DNA of 34,348 nt from Bryobacterales bacterium (GCA_025350625.1 JANXXL010000412.1:1-34348), one strand, 5' to 3'. Shown: positions 22,422 to 31,880, counted from the first letter of the stretch. Numbers and translations: made by a program. Notes: generated by a model not told the origin, from the letters alone.

Positions 22422-25346
22422 TTAGAAGAGAAGCTTGAGTCCCAATTGCGCTTGACGGGGATCTCCGAGTCCGCTGGTGAGGGTACCGTCGAAGTTAAAT
22501 AACAAATTGCCGTTTTGAGGCTGCTTCAGATTCTTGCTGTTGAACAGGTTGAAGGTATCGACGGCGCTTTCGAGCAGGAAGCGTTCACTCAGTTTCCAGC
22601 GCTTGGATACACGGAAGTCGAAAGATGTATATGCATTGTCTTTGCGGGCGGTATTGCGCGGCACCACCGTTCCGTTGGCGAGCAGGACAGAATGATTCGA
22701 TCCGTCGATCGAAGTCGGCTGCGCAGAGTGAGCGCTGAACCGCGGGGACAACTCGATTCCCCAGGGGGCGAGGAAATAAGCGAAGGCATTCAAGCGATGG
22801 CGCTCGTCTCTTGCGGAATAGTTGTACTCAGGTTTGAAATTGTTGGCGACGCGATAGTAGAAGTTGAAGGGATCGCGCTCCTGATCGTCATCAGAATAGT
22901 CGGTCGAGAGCTGGTAATTCCATTGAAATTGGAATCGATGCGAGAGTTGCTTCGCCATGCCGATGGTCCATCCCCGGAACAACGATTTCGCGGAGGATTC
23001 GACAGTGGTAAGCTGCCCGACTCCGTTCTTACCGTCAGCCCCCAGGCCAGTTGACCAGGGCGACCCGAATACGGCATCATTTCTGTTCACAAACCGGGTG
23101 ATGTGGACGCCTTTTGCATAGCTGAAGGCTGAATAAAGTTTGAGCGTCGATGTAAGCGCCTGCTCGACAGTAGCGGACCAAGCGTAGGTACGCGGGTTGC
23201 GATAACCTTTGTCGAAAACGAACACATCAGGATGGTCCGGAGTGGCTGAACCCGCATTGGGAATCAAGCTCGTATAGGCTGGCGGCGTAGGTCCAAACAG
23301 GGAAGCGCGAAAGATGCTCTGACCCACCGAGCCGTTCGTGCTTCGCGGGCTCGCCAGTTCCAGGCCTGGTGTTCGGGCATAGAAGATGCCGCCGTTAAGC
23401 CGTATGACCGTCTTCCCTTTGCCCGCCGGATCCCAGGTGATGCCCAGCCGCGGCTGCCATTGTTTTAGATCACTTGGAATATTGCCGTCGGAGGGGAATC
23501 CGGGCTTGCCAATGAACTTCGCGAAGAATACTTGCGACGGGGACGTGATCGGCGAAGGCTCAATCTGGCCTTCCCAGCGCAGACCGTAACTGAGAACCAG
23601 ATTGCGCCTGATCTGCCATTTATCCTGCACGAACACAGCCGGCTCCAGTTGCGTAATGGTTTGAGTGCCGGCATCATTAACCGATTTCCCGCCAACGCCC
23701 GCGAACTGCAGAAACAGTAGCAGGGGACCTGTGATGTTAGTGCCAGCGGGACACACTCCAAAGTTATTCGTGGTGCCGTTCGAGCATTCGACAAACGTTG
23801 GTCCAATATTCACATAGTTCATGAAACCCGAGACACTATCGAAGATATATCGTCCGTTCGCGAAGCCGACGAAGGTTTGGGTAGTGCTGGTGCGGTTGAA
23901 TTCGAACCCAACTTTGAAGTTGTGCGCTCCGTGGATGATCGACAGGTTGTCGTTTATCTGAAAACGCGTGTCATGATCGGCGACGGGAATAAAAAACGGC
24001 TCGCCGAAGCGGTACCCGGCAAAGCTTACGCCGGTATCCGGAAAGGGCCGGCTCTGGCCGGGAATTTGCGGACCGCTATATTCGCGAGGGCGGTCTTCCC
24101 GCGAAAACTGCGCGCGAAACTCATTCAGGGTATTGGCCGTAAGTATCGTGTTCAGAGAACCGTTCACAGTGTGGGCGAAGTCTCTTTCAATCGCATTCGA
24201 ACTGGCGCCATATGGGTCGACATCGAAGGTTCCGTTCTCCTGCCGCGAGTTGGAATAGTTATAGCGCAGGCTGACGACGTTCTTAGAACTGACATTCCAG
24301 TCGATCTTACCGAGTGCCGCTTGCGCGTCGTTGGTGCGTTTGATCGGCGCACTTTCTCCGGGGTCGCCTAATTTCGTGGCGAAAAAGTTGACCAGCGCCG
24401 GGTCGATACGCGAAGCGTTATTCTGCTTGGTCTGCCGAAAAATTTGCTGATCGTAGGCCGCGAAGAAGAACAGCTTATCCTTCTTGATCGGCCCGCCCAG
24501 AGTGCCTCCGAATTGCTCCTGCGAAAATCCGCTGATACGCGTTCCATCGGACTGCCGCGCCGTCAGGCCGGTCCATTTCTGAAACTCGTGCGCTGTGCCG
24601 TGGAATTGGTTGGTGCCCGACTTCGTCACGACATTGATAAAGCCGCTGGAACTTCGTCCGAACTCCGCAGGGGCGCCCTCGGCCACCACCTGAAATTCCT
24701 GCACCGCGTCCAGGTTTACAGTGAACGGCGGACGTTGTCCTCCCCGCTGCTCTCCGAAGAACGGATTATTATTGTCGGCGCCGTCGATCGAAATGTTGTT
24801 GTTGATTCCCTTCTGGCCGTTGATCGAAATTTCGTTTCCGTCCGGACCTTGCACGATGGAGACACCGGGCGTCAGGGTGACGAAATCGAGGAAGTTGCGC
24901 CCGTTGTTGGGCAGAGTCTTGATCGACTGGCTATCTATATACGTCGATTGCTCCACCCGGTTGGTTTCGATTACCGGTGCATCGCCCAGGACTGTCACGG
25001 TTTCTGCAGTCGATGCCACGCCCAGCGTAAGCGCAAGATTCACTGACTGTCCCACGGCCAAGTTGATTCCATCGCGCACCAGCGTCCCGAAACTGGGCGC
25101 CATGACGGTTACTTTGTAGGTGCCGAGCGGGAGCAGAAGGCCGCGGAAACGCCCCTCTTCGTCAGTGGTCACTTCCCGCGTGAAATTGGTCCCGGCATTT
25201 ACCAAAGACACGGACGCCTTAGGGATGCTCCGTCCGCTAGGATCGCTCACCGTTCCTTCAATCGATCCGGTGGTTGCCTGAGACTGTGCACACGCGAATG
25301 CCGCCACAAAACAAATGACAAACGCTAGAAACGACCCCTTTATCAT
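22422..25346 (-). CDS. Oar-like TonB-dependent outer-membrane receptor
   Basis: This is a 974-residue TonB-dependent transporter of the Oar/carboxypeptidase-regulatory type. ATG 25346 is preceded by AAAGGGG and starts a signal peptide (MIKGSFLAFVICFVAAFACA). Residues ~25-110 form the carboxypeptidase-like beta-sandwich (GSIEGTVSDPSGRSIPKASVSL ... TDEEGRFRGLLLPLGTYKV). The plug follows, with TLPNNGRNFLDFVTLTPGV and SIDGADNNNP, then FINVVTKSGTNQFHGTAHEF leading into the 22-strand barrel. The barrel ends in QAQLGLKLLF with terminal Phe. No SusD partner is beside it, which is usual for this group. The ligand is unknown; oligopeptide, siderophore or polysaccharide uptake are possible. Confidence 0.92.
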   Translation of the reverse strand: MIKGSFLAFVICFVAAFACAQSQATTGSIEGTVSDPSGRSIPKASVSLVNAGTNFTREVTTDEEGRFRGLLLPLGTYKVTVMAPSFGTLVRDGINLAVGQSVNLALTLGVASTAETVTVLGDAPVIETNRVEQSTYIDSQSIKTLPNNGRNFLDFVTLTPGVSIVQGPDGNEISINGQKGINNNISIDGADNNNPFFGEQRGGQRPPFTVNLDAVQEFQVVAEGAPAEFGRSSSGFINVVTKSGTNQFHGTAHEFQKWTGLTARQSDGTRISGFSQEQFGGTLGGPIKKDKLFFFAAYDQQIFRQTKQNNASRIDPALVNFFATKLGDPGESAPIKRTNDAQAALGKIDWNVSSKNVVSLRYNYSNSRQENGTFDVDPYGASSNAIERDFAHTVNGSLNTILTANTLNEFRAQFSREDRPREYSGPQIPGQSRPFPDTGVSFAGYRFGEPFFIPVADHDTRFQINDNLSIIHGAHNFKVGFEFNRTSTTQTFVGFANGRYIFDSVSGFMNYVNIGPTFVECSNGTTNNFGVCPAGTNITGPLLLFLQFAGVGGKSVNDAGTQTITQLEPAVFVQDKWQIRRNLVLSYGLRWEGQIEPSPITSPSQVFFAKFIGKPGFPSDGNIPSDLKQWQPRLGITWDPAGKGKTVIRLNGGIFYARTPGLELASPRSTNGSVGQSIFRASLFGPTPPAYTSLIPNAGSATPDHPDVFVFDKGYRNPRTYAWSATVEQALTSTLKLYSAFSYAKGVHITRFVNRNDAVFGSPWSTGLGADGKNGVGQLTTVESSAKSLFRGWTIGMAKQLSHRFQFQWNYQLSTDYSDDDQERDPFNFYYRVANNFKPEYNYSARDERHRLNAFAYFLAPWGIELSPRFSAHSAQPTSIDGSNHSVLLANGTVVPRNTARKDNAYTSFDFRVSKRWKLSERFLLESAVDTFNLFNSKNLKQPQNGNLLFNFDGTLTSGLGDPRQAQLGLKLLF

Positions 25347-25518
25347 TAGTGTTACCCCTTTTGAGAAATCGCTTTGAGTTCGAATCGAGGAACGTGCTAC
25401 GCAGGATAGTCGTCCTCGCCTGGCAAAGCCAGGGGACTTGTCTACTGGGCTCCCACGCCGATACAAGAACTTAATTTGTAGCAGAGAATTGGATCAATTG
25501 CAACGCGAAAATGATCTG
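25347..25518. other. Leader region of the TonB receptor
   Basis: 172 bp without a gene. It holds the predicted receptor promoter (25475-25503) and, within the ~120-nt leader, a small hairpin CCTGGC-AAA-GCCAGG (25419-25433). Confidence 0.45.
25475..25503 (-). promoter_or_regulatory. Candidate sigma-70-like promoter of the TonB receptor
   Basis: Minus strand TTGCAA (25503-25498), a 17-bp spacer, then TACAAA (25480-25475). Each hexamer matches consensus at four of six positions with ideal spacing. Transcription would begin near 25468, ~120 nt before ATG 25346. Confidence 0.42.
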
Positions 25519-26361
25519 CTAGCCGACAATCGCTTTCATCTGTAGGATGTGGGATCCCAACCGGTAATTTCCTTCTACCCGTATGTGGGTTTCGGCCGAG
25601 GCCCGGTCGATTCCCTTTGTAAAAAGCCGCCAAGCGATTTCGGGCGGGATGGTTGTCTTCGAAATGGGATGGCCTGTAGGATGCGCCGCCAGCGTCCACG
25701 AGTTTTCGTATGAAAGCCACCAGGTACCGCCGCACTCGCCTGAGATATCGAATTGCAAGAGGGTCCCCTCCGTGGCGGGAAGGCTCCGGTAGCAATAAGG
25801 AAGGGCGCGCATGAAGCAATCGAGCACCGGATGGTAGAGTTCCGGTGTCATACTGCCGGGCCGGTTCACCGCCAGCCTGATTTGTTGCTGATGATGCCAG
25901 CGTTCCGTCAATTCGCGCGCCGTGTCGAACCAGTTGAAAGATTGGCTTTCTCCCGCCCAACTTACCGGGAACACCGCCGGGGCGAACGGGTCCAGAGAGA
26001 GATGATACGCCGCGCTTGCCTGCGATGCGAAATCCATCAGCGAAATGAGCACCGCCGGACTGAGGCGGCCGTATACCGCCACGCCTTCCGCGTTGAGCTG
26101 GTTAATGAACGCTATAAGATCGCCCTCTGACGCGATGGCTGGAGCTTCCCGGATGTAGCCATCCCGTACGATAGAAAGCTTGCGCAGTTGAGTATCGAGC
26201 AGATGTGCCGCGACATCCTTCACCTTCCATTTGGGCGCGATGGTTTGTGCCTCCCACTCCACGGACTCAAGCGATTGGAGCAACTCGATCAGAAGCCGTT
26301 CCAGGATGGGAAACAGATGAGCAGTCAGGATCGGTGGCGGCGCGGTGGCAGATGGTTCCAT
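25519..26361 (-). CDS. DinB-like / maleylpyruvate isomerase (MDMPI) family protein
   Basis: This 280-residue protein has the MDMPI-type DinB four-helix bundle. The N-terminal bundle carries KWKVKDVAAHLLDTQLR, with metal-ligand His53, and FDTARELTERWHHQQQIR with E153, H156 and H157. This H...HxxxE/H-type set is the divalent-metal site of the superfamily. A C-terminal strand-rich domain (LLQFDISGECGGTWWLSYEN) resembles the SCP2-like MDMPI C domain. Actinobacterial relatives use mycothiol; in this lineage the thiol cofactor and reaction are unknown. The start is probably ATG 26361 (GTG 26373 in frame). It begins immediately after the aminotransferase stop, so they may share a transcript. Confidence 0.78.
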   Translation of the reverse strand: MEPSATAPPPILTAHLFPILERLLIELLQSLESVEWEAQTIAPKWKVKDVAAHLLDTQLRKLSIVRDGYIREAPAIASEGDLIAFINQLNAEGVAVYGRLSPAVLISLMDFASQASAAYHLSLDPFAPAVFPVSWAGESQSFNWFDTARELTERWHHQQQIRLAVNRPGSMTPELYHPVLDCFMRALPYCYRSLPATEGTLLQFDISGECGGTWWLSYENSWTLAAHPTGHPISKTTIPPEIAWRLFTKGIDRASAETHIRVEGNYRLGSHILQMKAIVG

Positions 26362-26377
26362 GCGTGCGACCACCGCG

Positions 26378-27679
26378 TCAAGCAGCCTTGATCCCGCTAG
26401 CCTCGGAAAGGCTTAAGTCCAGCAGCCGAACAAACTCGTCGACATCGGTCCGGCTGATGTTGAGCGGAGGTGAAATCCGGATGACGTTGCCGTTTATGCC
26501 GCCGCGTCCGATCAGGATGCGGTTCGAGCGCGCCGCCTCCATCAGCCGCAGCGTTTGCGCAGTAGCCGGCGTCTTGAGAGCGCGATCTTCGACCAATTCC
26601 AGGGCCTGCATCAACCCCATGCCGCGAACATCTCCGATCAGCGGATGTTTGTCCTTTAGATTATCGAGGCAGCCGCGCAGGTGCGCACCAGTTTCCGCGG
26701 CGTTGGCAGCCAGGTTCTCTTCTTCGATCAGGTCGATCACCGCCTTGGCCGCGACGGTCGACACCGGGCCGCCGCCAAACGTCGAGATGGACAAACCCTT
26801 GAGGCTGTTTGCAACCTCCGGGCGGGCGGCCGTCAGTCCGATCGGGAAGCCGTTCGCCAAGCCTTTGGCGCTGGTGACAACGTCGGGTGTCACGCCCCAG
26901 TGTTCCAGCCCCCACCAATGCTCGCCGGTGCGCCCCCATCCGGTCTGTACTTCATCGCTGATAAATATGCCGCCGTATTTGCGGATGATATCGGCTGCGA
27001 TCGAGAAATATTCCTTAGGGGGCGTGATGAACCCGCCGACTCCTTGAATCGGCTCCGCGATCATTCCCGCGACCCGCCCGTTGCTGGTGGTGCGAATCAG
27101 TTCCGCAATGTCGCGGGCACAGCGTACTTCGCAATCCGGATACTTGAGTCCGAACGGGCAGCGGTAGCAATAAGCATTGTGCGCGAAAAGAATCCCGGGC
27201 TGGACCGGCGGGCCCAGCCTCCAACTGGCCTGCCCAGTGAGGCTCATCGCGAGCGAGGAGCGACCATGATAAGAGTGCCGCAGCGCGATAATCTCCGAAG
27301 AGCCGGTATAGCAGCGTGCCGCCAGAATTGCCGTTTCATTGGCTTCCGTACCGCTGGTGGTGAAAAACGACTTCCAACCTGGGCCGGGCGCGATTTCGGA
27401 GACTTTGCGTGCGAGAGCCGCCTGCGGCTCCGTGGCGAACACGGTTGAAACGTGCTGCAGTTTATCCACCTGCGCGTGGACCGCTTCGTTTACCTTCTGG
27501 TTGCAGTGGCCCACGCTGACCGTTAGAATGCCTCCAAAGAAATCCAGATACTGGTTCCCATCGGCGTCCCACACATATTGATCCTTGGCGTGGGTGAGCA
27601 CCAAAGGTTCGCTGAAGTAATGGAAGACGGCCGGGAAGAGGCATTCCTGGCTGGCCAAAATGATTTCGTCTTTGGTCAC
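26378..27679 (-). CDS. Class III PLP aminotransferase (AGXT2 / beta-alanine-pyruvate type)
   Basis: This is a pyridoxal-phosphate omega-aminotransferase, 433 residues from GTG 27679; upstream codons in frame lack family-like sequence. The opening HYFSEPLVLTHAKDQYVWDADGNQYLDF is class III-typical. GTEANETAILAAR binds the cofactor phosphate. Asp242 (ISDEVQTGWGRTG) and the Schiff-base Lys272 (TSAKGLANGFPIG) are in place. Four cysteines cluster at C171, C174, C183 and C187 (CYRCPFGLKYPDCEVRC), a possible metal or Fe-S site seen in some relatives. It is divergent from the pyrimidine-degradation operon, so the expected substrate is beta-alanine or beta-aminoisobutyrate, with pyruvate or glyoxylate as acceptor. 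That role is inferred from context. Confidence 0.9.
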   Translation of the reverse strand: MTKDEIILASQECLFPAVFHYFSEPLVLTHAKDQYVWDADGNQYLDFFGGILTVSVGHCNQKVNEAVHAQVDKLQHVSTVFATEPQAALARKVSEIAPGPGWKSFFTTSGTEANETAILAARCYTGSSEIIALRHSYHGRSSLAMSLTGQASWRLGPPVQPGILFAHNAYCYRCPFGLKYPDCEVRCARDIAELIRTTSNGRVAGMIAEPIQGVGGFITPPKEYFSIAADIIRKYGGIFISDEVQTGWGRTGEHWWGLEHWGVTPDVVTSAKGLANGFPIGLTAARPEVANSLKGLSISTFGGGPVSTVAAKAVIDLIEEENLAANAAETGAHLRGCLDNLKDKHPLIGDVRGMGLMQALELVEDRALKTPATAQTLRLMEAARSNRILIGRGGINGNVIRISPPLNISRTDVDEFVRLLDLSLSEASGIKAA

Positions 27680-27743
27680 GCTCACAGTATACCCAGCCAC
27701 GCCGTTTGTGCGAGAATTTCGCCAAGGGCAGGCACTTGTCGCG
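27680..27743. promoter_or_regulatory. Divergent control region of the pyrimidine locus
   Basis: Only about 64 bp separate the two divergent starts. On the minus strand TATACT (27691-27686) lies only 6 nt from GTG 27679, so the aminotransferase mRNA may be leaderless or nearly so. No convincing -35 or operator palindrome is visible, and no regulator gene is adjacent. Confidence 0.35.
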
Positions 27744-29177
27744 ATGCTGATAAATACAGACCCCAGCCTGTTTAACAAGGATCTGGCGCCGATCCCCGCC
27801 GACAAACGGACCTGGGGAATGTACAACTACGTATCGCTGTGGGTTGCGATGAGCGTGTGCATTCCAACCTATATGCTCGCGTCGAGTCTCATCGCGGGCG
27901 GTATGAACTGGTGGCAGTCGATTGGCACTATTCTGCTCGGGAACCTGATCGTCCTGGTGCCGATGCTGCTCAACGCGCATGCGGGCGCAAAGTACGGCAT
28001 CCCGTTTCCGGTGCTGGTGCGCGCATCCTTCGGCGTCAGAGGAGCGAACCTTCCTGCAGTTTTACGCGCGCTCGTGGCATGCGGCTGGTTCGGCATCCAA
28101 ACCTGGATCGGCGGGCAAGCGATCCACTCCATGCTGCAAATCCTATGGCCCGCGGCGGCTTCACCCGCAGTGGTGTGGATATGTTTCGGAGCATTCTGGT
28201 TCCTGAACATTCTGGTGATTTGGAAAGGCATCGACACCATCCGGTTTCTGGAGGGGATCGGCGCGCCTTTCATGCTGGGCCTCGGGCTCCTGCTCCTGTG
28301 GTGGATCACCGGAAAGGCCGGGGGGTTCGGACCGGTTCTGCGCACTCCCAGCAAATTTCAGACTGCCGCCGAATTCTTTCATTTTTTTGTGCCTTCATTG
28401 ACCGCGATGGTGGGCTTCTGGGCGACCGTCGCGCTGAATATCCCGGACTTCACGCGCTATGCGAAGAGCCAGCGGGCCCAGGCCGTCGGCCAAGCGCTCG
28501 GGCTGCCGTTGGCGATGACGCTCTATTCTTTTGTGGGAGTAGCGGTAACCTCGGCATCGGTGGTTTTATTCGGAGAGGCGGTGTGGGATCCGGTGGCTCT
28601 CATCGGCCGCTTCCATGAGCCGCTGATTGCGTTCGTAGCGCTGATTGCCATTCTGATTGCAACGCTGAACACCAATGTCGCGGCGAATGTGGTTTCGCCG
28701 TCAAATGATTTTTCGAACCTCAACCCGCGCCTGATCTCGTTTCGCACAGGCGGGATCATAACGGGCATCGTGGGAGTCATGATGATGCCCTGGAAACTGC
28801 TCAGCAGCTATGGCTCTTATATCTATGGCTGGCTGATCGGATACTCGGGGCTGCTCGGTCCCATAGCCGGCATCATGATCGCCGACTATTTCCTGGTGCG
28901 TAAGCGGCAGTTGGACGTGAACGACCTATACCGGCGTGGTGGCGAGTACGAATATAGCAATGGCATTAATTGGCGGGCGCTGGTCAGCCTGGCCTTGGGC
29001 GCGGCGGTGGCGCTGCTCGGACTAGTGATTGCGCCGTTGCGCTGGCTCTACGATTACGCCTGGTTTATCGGCTTCGCAGTTTCCGCGGGGGTTTACACGG
29101 TCTTGATGCGACGGGCGGCCGCAGTCTCACCCGTGATGCCCACGCACGCAGTGCGCGGAGGCGAGCGTGGACACTAA
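27744..29177 (+). CDS. NCS1 family nucleobase:cation symporter
   Basis: This is an inner-membrane permease of the NCS1 (uracil/allantoin/hydantoin) family, 477 residues from ATG 27744; the frame is open to 27660. The N-terminus LFNKDLAPIPADKRTWGMYNYVSLWVAM is the NCS1 signature, where Trp and Asn of helix 1 contact the substrate. Twelve helices can be followed. HAGAKYGIPFPVLVRASFGVRG (helix 3 region) and NIPDFTRYAKSQRAQAVGQ (helix 6 loop) are well conserved. The latter and WIGGQAIH support uracil/allantoin-like substrates. Its stop overlaps the preT start by 11 nt, so it is translationally tied to the catabolic genes. Uracil, thymine or dihydropyrimidines are the expected cargo. Confidence 0.92.
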   Translation: MLINTDPSLFNKDLAPIPADKRTWGMYNYVSLWVAMSVCIPTYMLASSLIAGGMNWWQSIGTILLGNLIVLVPMLLNAHAGAKYGIPFPVLVRASFGVRGANLPAVLRALVACGWFGIQTWIGGQAIHSMLQILWPAAASPAVVWICFGAFWFLNILVIWKGIDTIRFLEGIGAPFMLGLGLLLLWWITGKAGGFGPVLRTPSKFQTAAEFFHFFVPSLTAMVGFWATVALNIPDFTRYAKSQRAQAVGQALGLPLAMTLYSFVGVAVTSASVVLFGEAVWDPVALIGRFHEPLIAFVALIAILIATLNTNVAANVVSPSNDFSNLNPRLISFRTGGIITGIVGVMMMPWKLLSSYGSYIYGWLIGYSGLLGPIAGIMIADYFLVRKRQLDVNDLYRRGGEYEYSNGINWRALVSLALGAAVALLGLVIAPLRWLYDYAWFIGFAVSAGVYTVLMRRAAAVSPVMPTHAVRGGERGH

Positions 29178-30486
29178 CGGCTCAGCGGCAAAAGGCCTGT
29201 CTGAGCACTATCCGCCGCTAAGTGCCAACGAAGCTCTGGTCGAGGCACACCGGTGTCTCTATTGTTACGACGCGCCCTGCACGCATGCGTGTCCCACCCA
29301 CATCGACATTCCGCGCTTCATCAAGAAGATTGCCACCGCTAACTTGCCGGGATCTGCGAAAACAATTCTGGAGGCGAATCTCCTCGGCGCCACCTGCGCG
29401 CGCGTATGTCCGGTCGAGGAACTGTGCGAGGGCGCCTGCGTCCTGGGCGCGGATCACAAACCCATCATGATCGGCCGCCTGCAACGCCATGCCATGGATC
29501 ATTGCCAGCATCCGAGCGACCTGGTGCGGAAAGAACCGTCGACGGGGCGGAGCGTGGCTGTAATTGGGTCGGGCCCGGCCGGATTATCCTGTGCCGGAGA
29601 ACTGACGCGCCGGGGCCACAGCGTCACCGTATTTGAGAAGCGGGAACTGGCGGGCGGTCTTTCGACCTACGGCATCATCGCCATCCGCGAGCCTGTCGAG
29701 ACTGCGCTCGCCGAAGCCGCGATGATCGAAGCGTTAGGTGTCCATATCGAAACCGGCGCTGAGCTTGGCCGGAATCTGGACCTGCGCGAAATGCAGTCAC
29801 GATTTGACGCGGTGTTTCTGAGTGTCGGGTTAGGCGCAACTCCAGCGATGGGCATTCCAGGCGAGGAACTGATCGTCGACGGTTTAGCCTACATCGAGCA
29901 GAGCAAGTTAAACGGCGGCGCGATGAACATCGGCCGGCGAGTGGTCATCATTGGGGCCGGGAATACGGCGATCGATTGCGCGACCATCGCTAAACGACTC
30001 GGGGCGGAGCACGTGACCATGATCTACCGCCGCAGCGCCGAAGAAATGACCGCGTATCCGCACGAAGTTGAATTTATTAGAAAGGAAGGCGTCGAGTTTT
30101 GCTTTCTGACGCAGCCTGTGCGAATTGTTTCAGAAAACGGCGTGGCAGCCGGCGTCGGCTGCGTGCGCATGACGCTCGGGGCAACGGACGGATCGGGCCG
30201 CCGCGTTCCTTACCCCGTGGACCGGACGGAGTTCACGATTTTCGCCGATCAAGTGGTCAAAGCGGTGGGCCAGGAAAAGCCGACGCTCGCGGTGCGGTTG
30301 GGGTTAGCCGTCGACAAAGGATATATACAAGTGAATAGCGAGCTTGAAACCAATCTGCTCGGAGTTTTTGCGGGTGGCGATTGCATTCGCGCGAAGAACG
30401 CGGCTTCGACGGTAATGGCGGTTCAAGACGGTAAGCTCGCGGCCGCCGCTATCCACAGACGGATAGCCGGTAAAGTGGAGGCGTAG
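29167..30486 (+). CDS. preT: NAD-dependent dihydropyrimidine dehydrogenase, subunit PreT
   Basis: This is the flavin/Fe-S electron-input subunit of dihydropyrimidine dehydrogenase, 439 residues from GTG 29167. The N-terminal domain holds two [4Fe-4S] cysteine sets: C30, C33, C38, C42 (CLYCYDAPCTHACP) and C77, C81, C87, C91 (CARVCPVEELCEGAC). Then comes the FAD-binding GSGPAGLSCAGELTRRGH (134 onward), and a second Rossmann motif GAGNTAIDCA for NAD(P)H. The C-terminal GGDCI flavin motif is followed by the closing helix. The layout equals the N-terminal half of animal DPD and GltD-like proteins. It passes electrons from NADH to PreA, which reduces uracil and thymine. The preA start is 2 bp after its stop. 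Confidence 0.95.
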   Translation: MDTNGSAAKGLSEHYPPLSANEALVEAHRCLYCYDAPCTHACPTHIDIPRFIKKIATANLPGSAKTILEANLLGATCARVCPVEELCEGACVLGADHKPIMIGRLQRHAMDHCQHPSDLVRKEPSTGRSVAVIGSGPAGLSCAGELTRRGHSVTVFEKRELAGGLSTYGIIAIREPVETALAEAAMIEALGVHIETGAELGRNLDLREMQSRFDAVFLSVGLGATPAMGIPGEELIVDGLAYIEQSKLNGGAMNIGRRVVIIGAGNTAIDCATIAKRLGAEHVTMIYRRSAEEMTAYPHEVEFIRKEGVEFCFLTQPVRIVSENGVAAGVGCVRMTLGATDGSGRRVPYPVDRTEFTIFADQVVKAVGQEKPTLAVRLGLAVDKGYIQVNSELETNLLGVFAGGDCIRAKNAASTVMAVQDGKLAAAAIHRRIAGKVEA

Positions 30487-30488
30487 CC

Positions 30489-31874
30489 ATGGCGGATTTG
30501 AGCATCACTTTCGCGGGAATCAAGTCGCCGAATCCGTTCTGGCTCGCCTCGGCGCCTCCGGCCAACTCCGGAGCGCAGGTACATCGCGCGTTTGAAGCGG
30601 GCTGGGGAGGCGCCGTGTGGAAGACCATCGGCCCGCCGGTTCTAAACGTATCGAACCGCTATGGGGCGCTCCACTACGGCGGCCAGCGCATGTTCGCAAT
30701 CAACAACGTGGAGCTGATCTCGGATCGCCCGCTCGAAGTGAACCTGCGCGAGATTGCAGAGGTGAAGCGGGCCTGGCCGGATCGTGCCGTCATTGTTTCG
30801 GCCATGGTCGAAAGCAAACCTGAAGCCTGGCGCGAGATCGTCCGGCGCATCGAGGACACCGGCGCCGATGGCATCGAACTGAACTATGGCTGCCCGCACG
30901 GCATGAGCGAGCGCGGCATGGGGAGCGCCGTCGGCCAAGTGCCCGAGTATTGCGAACAAATCACTCGCTGGGTAACAGATGTTGCGCGCATTCCGGTGAT
31001 CGTGAAGTTGACGCCCAACATCACCAATATCGTCAGCCCTGCCCGCGCCGCCGTCGCTGCGGGAGCGCATGCGCTCTCGCTCATCAACACTCTCAATTCG
31101 ATTGTTGCTGTCGACCTTGACACGCTCGAACTCACACCCAATATCGGCGGCAAAGGCGGGCACGGCGGTTACGCGGGACCGGCGGTAAAGCCAATCGCTT
31201 TGAACATGGTGGCGGCGCTCGGCACGGACGATGTCGTGCATGGCTCCGGACTGCCGATTTCGGCGATGGGCGGGATCACTACCTGGAGTGACGCAGCGGA
31301 GTTTCTGTTGCTGGGAGCCTCCAGCCTGCAGATCTGTACCGCCGTGATGCACTACGGTTTCCGCATCGTCGAAGATCTTTGCGATGGCCTCGCGAACTGG
31401 ATGGACTCGAAGGGCTTCGCGACCATTGGCGATTTTGCCGGCAAGAGCCTTCATCGCGTCTCCGATTTTCAGGATTTAGACCTGTCGTTCCGCGCGGTAG
31501 CGCGCATCGACACGGCGAAATGCATCAAGTGCAACCTGTGCTATGTCGCATGCACCGACGCGGCGCACCAGTGTATCGACCTCATCGATGCCACGGGAGC
31601 CCTGGTCCAGCCTTACGCATACGATGTGCGTTCCAACGGAAAACAGGAGGCGTCGGGCAATCGTCCGCAGCCGCGCGTGCGCGAGGTGGATTGCGTGGGA
31701 TGCCGTTTGTGCTACAACGTCTGTCCGGTGGACCACTGCATTGAAATGGTGGAAGTGCCCTCCGGACGCGCGCCCGTCACGTGGGAACAATTGGCGGCAT
31801 CGCAGCCCGAAGTGACCGAAGATTGGGAGGCGATGAAGAAATATCGGGAGAAGGTGGGCATTCATGTTCACTAA
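30489..31874 (+). CDS. preA: NAD-dependent dihydropyrimidine dehydrogenase, subunit PreA
   Basis: This is the catalytic FMN subunit, 461 residues. An alpha/beta barrel of the dihydroorotate-dehydrogenase class runs to about residue 335: PNPFWLASAPPANSG at the start, NYGCPHGMSERGMGSAVGQ (133-150) at the active loop, KLTPNITNI, and the FMN-phosphate region GGITTWSDAAEFLLLGASSLQ. The position of the catalytic Cys in mammalian DPD (..ACGQ) is Val here (SAVGQ); as I recall, E. coli PreA also lacks it. Two C-terminal ferredoxin clusters follow: C345/C348/C351/C355 and C402/C405/C408/C412. It reduces uracil and thymine to the 5,6-dihydro forms. It is followed by dihydropyrimidinase 6 bp later. Confidence 0.96.
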   Translation: MADLSITFAGIKSPNPFWLASAPPANSGAQVHRAFEAGWGGAVWKTIGPPVLNVSNRYGALHYGGQRMFAINNVELISDRPLEVNLREIAEVKRAWPDRAVIVSAMVESKPEAWREIVRRIEDTGADGIELNYGCPHGMSERGMGSAVGQVPEYCEQITRWVTDVARIPVIVKLTPNITNIVSPARAAVAAGAHALSLINTLNSIVAVDLDTLELTPNIGGKGGHGGYAGPAVKPIALNMVAALGTDDVVHGSGLPISAMGGITTWSDAAEFLLLGASSLQICTAVMHYGFRIVEDLCDGLANWMDSKGFATIGDFAGKSLHRVSDFQDLDLSFRAVARIDTAKCIKCNLCYVACTDAAHQCIDLIDATGALVQPYAYDVRSNGKQEASGNRPQPRVREVDCVGCRLCYNVCPVDHCIEMVEVPSGRAPVTWEQLAASQPEVTEDWEAMKKYREKVGIHVH

Positions 31875-31880
31875 CGATCC

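Noticed and set aside
25442..25960. 172-codon minus frame overlapping the DinB-like gene
   Set aside because: Out-of-frame shadow; the product lacks any family pattern whereas the 25519-26361 frame has metal-site histidines.
30642..31454. 270-codon minus-strand open frame opposite preA
   Set aside because: Antisense shadow of preA; its product is low in hydrophobic core pattern and unlike any family.
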